DNA of 14,343 nt, taken from NCBI GenBank assembly GCA_002425705.1, contig DIMT01000025.1, positions 1-14,343 of the forward strand, in the 5' to 3' direction. Positions 13,774 through 14,343 of the stretch are shown one piece after another. The notes under the pieces were generated by a model, which was not told the DNA's origin, made no database searches, and worked only from the letters and a program-made list of their open reading frames with translations. Origin of the DNA: Firmicutes bacterium UBA5559 (GTDB lineage Bacteria; Bacillota; Clostridia; Peptostreptococcales; Anaerovoracaceae). Positions within the stretch are counted from its first letter, which is position 1; each line of letters opens with the position of its first letter. The translations under genes and the position numbers were made by a program.

Positions 13774-14343
13774 ATGGAAATTATTAAAAATTACTTGGAA
13801 AATATGTTTGTTGGCCTTCCGGACACGGAGGAAGTTCGAAGAGCCAAAGCCGAACTAGCCGTAATGATGGGGGATAAATATACGGAACTGAAAGCCTCCG
13901 GTAAAGCGGATCATGAAGCCATCGGCATTGTCATCTCTGAGTTCGGAAGCCTGGAGGAAATCCTGGCTGAACTGGGATTAGAGAATGCTAAGGAAGCAGG
14001 AGTCAGACCGGAAACGGTGAAGGTCACCCTGGAAAAAGCCAGGGAATACCTGGAATACTGCCGTTCGGCTTCCGTTCGGATAGCCCTGGGTATATTTCTC
14101 TGCATCTGTTCTCCTATCCTGTTGATTCTGATTACCGGAATGCAGGAACAGGGAGTGCTCTCTATAGCAGAAGAACAGGCAGCCTTTGCCGGACTGGGAA
14201 TTCTCTTTGTTCTGGTGGCTATCGGAGTGGCCTTGATGATCCTTACCGGAATGAAAGGAACCCCCTATGAATATTTAAAAAAGGAAGCTTTCGTTTTGGA
14301 AAAGAGGGCAGAGGCTTTTGTTCTGGAAGAAGAAAACCGGGCT
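13774..14343 (+). CDS. HAAS/DUF1700-like two-TM membrane protein, 3' end outside the window
   Basis: An open frame of 190 codons runs off the right edge with no stop. The first ~70 residues (MEIIKNYLENMFVGLPDTEE, then an E-L-x-x-M-M helix and AIGIVISEFGSLEEILAELG) match the helical HAAS or permease-prefix domain that commonly follows PadR genes. Transmembrane segments lie at about 101-122 and 137-159, and the last visible stretch is charged and helical. GGAGG, which overlaps the end of padR, lies seven bases before the ATG. In related loci the protein is the PadR-controlled partner; a sensing or envelope role is inferred. It could belong to a longer protein with further membrane helices. Confidence 0.85.
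   Translation, partial: MEIIKNYLENMFVGLPDTEEVRRAKAELAVMMGDKYTELKASGKADHEAIGIVISEFGSLEEILAELGLENAKEAGVRPETVKVTLEKAREYLEYCRSASVRIALGIFLCICSPILLILITGMQEQGVLSIAEEQAAFAGLGILFVLVAIGVALMILTGMKGTPYEYLKKEAFVLEKRAEAFVLEEENRA

Overview
The window looks like a chromosomal segment of a low-to-mid GC anaerobic Firmicute, most likely a clostridial lineage. The signs are strong AGGAGG-type ribosome binding sites before nearly every gene, U-tailed intrinsic terminators, an SLH-anchored surface nucleotidase, CarD, a PadR repressor paired with an HAAS-type membrane protein, and a PocR/AraC regulator beside a corrinoid-type methyltransferase. Species-level assignment is not possible from the sequence alone.

Layout. 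(1) Positions 1-1979 are an IS1182-like insertion sequence with about 22-bp terminal inverted repeats, a single minus-strand DDE transposase and hairpins at both ends of the gene. Its right end lies inside the 3' end of the next gene, so the last codons and the stop of a PocR-AraC regulator (1958-3190, minus) are written in the IS terminal repeat. (2) That regulator diverges from a UroD/MtaA-family methyltransferase (3402-4439, plus), which is followed by an APC-family amino acid permease (4686-6164) with its own extended -10 promoter. The three could form an inducible uptake and demethylation locus, but no corrinoid protein or MtxB partner is present here. (3) 6200-8490 holds a cysteine-motif flavoprotein behind a leader terminator, ribosomal protein L25/Ctc, the 3' remnant of a TipAS-type regulator, and a FlK-like hotdog thioesterase closed by a strong terminator. 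(4) 8625-10712 is a secreted 5'-nucleotidase with three SLH modules; 10832-12247 is an FAD disulfide reductase that is probably not a true lipoamide dehydrogenase. (5) 12269-12502 (minus) is a two-helix small membrane protein convergent with the reductase and divergent from carD (12742-13242), which has a structured leader. (6) From 13352 to the right edge, a consensus promoter overlapped by a large palindrome drives padR and a two-TM HAAS-like protein cut off by the window edge.

Several gene starts were moved from the longest reading frame to an internal ATG with a proper Shine-Dalgarno: the AraC regulator (3190), permease (4686), thioesterase (8002), small membrane protein (12502) and padR (13436). 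No stretch longer than 300 bases lacks a gene or gene remnant. No tRNA, rRNA or CRISPR array was seen. The most notable items are the IS-derived C-terminus of the regulator, the orphan methyltransferase with its PocR regulator and a 21-bp-spaced direct repeat, two promoter-proximal terminator-like leaders, the TipAS relic, and the reductase with an NADPH-type signature.
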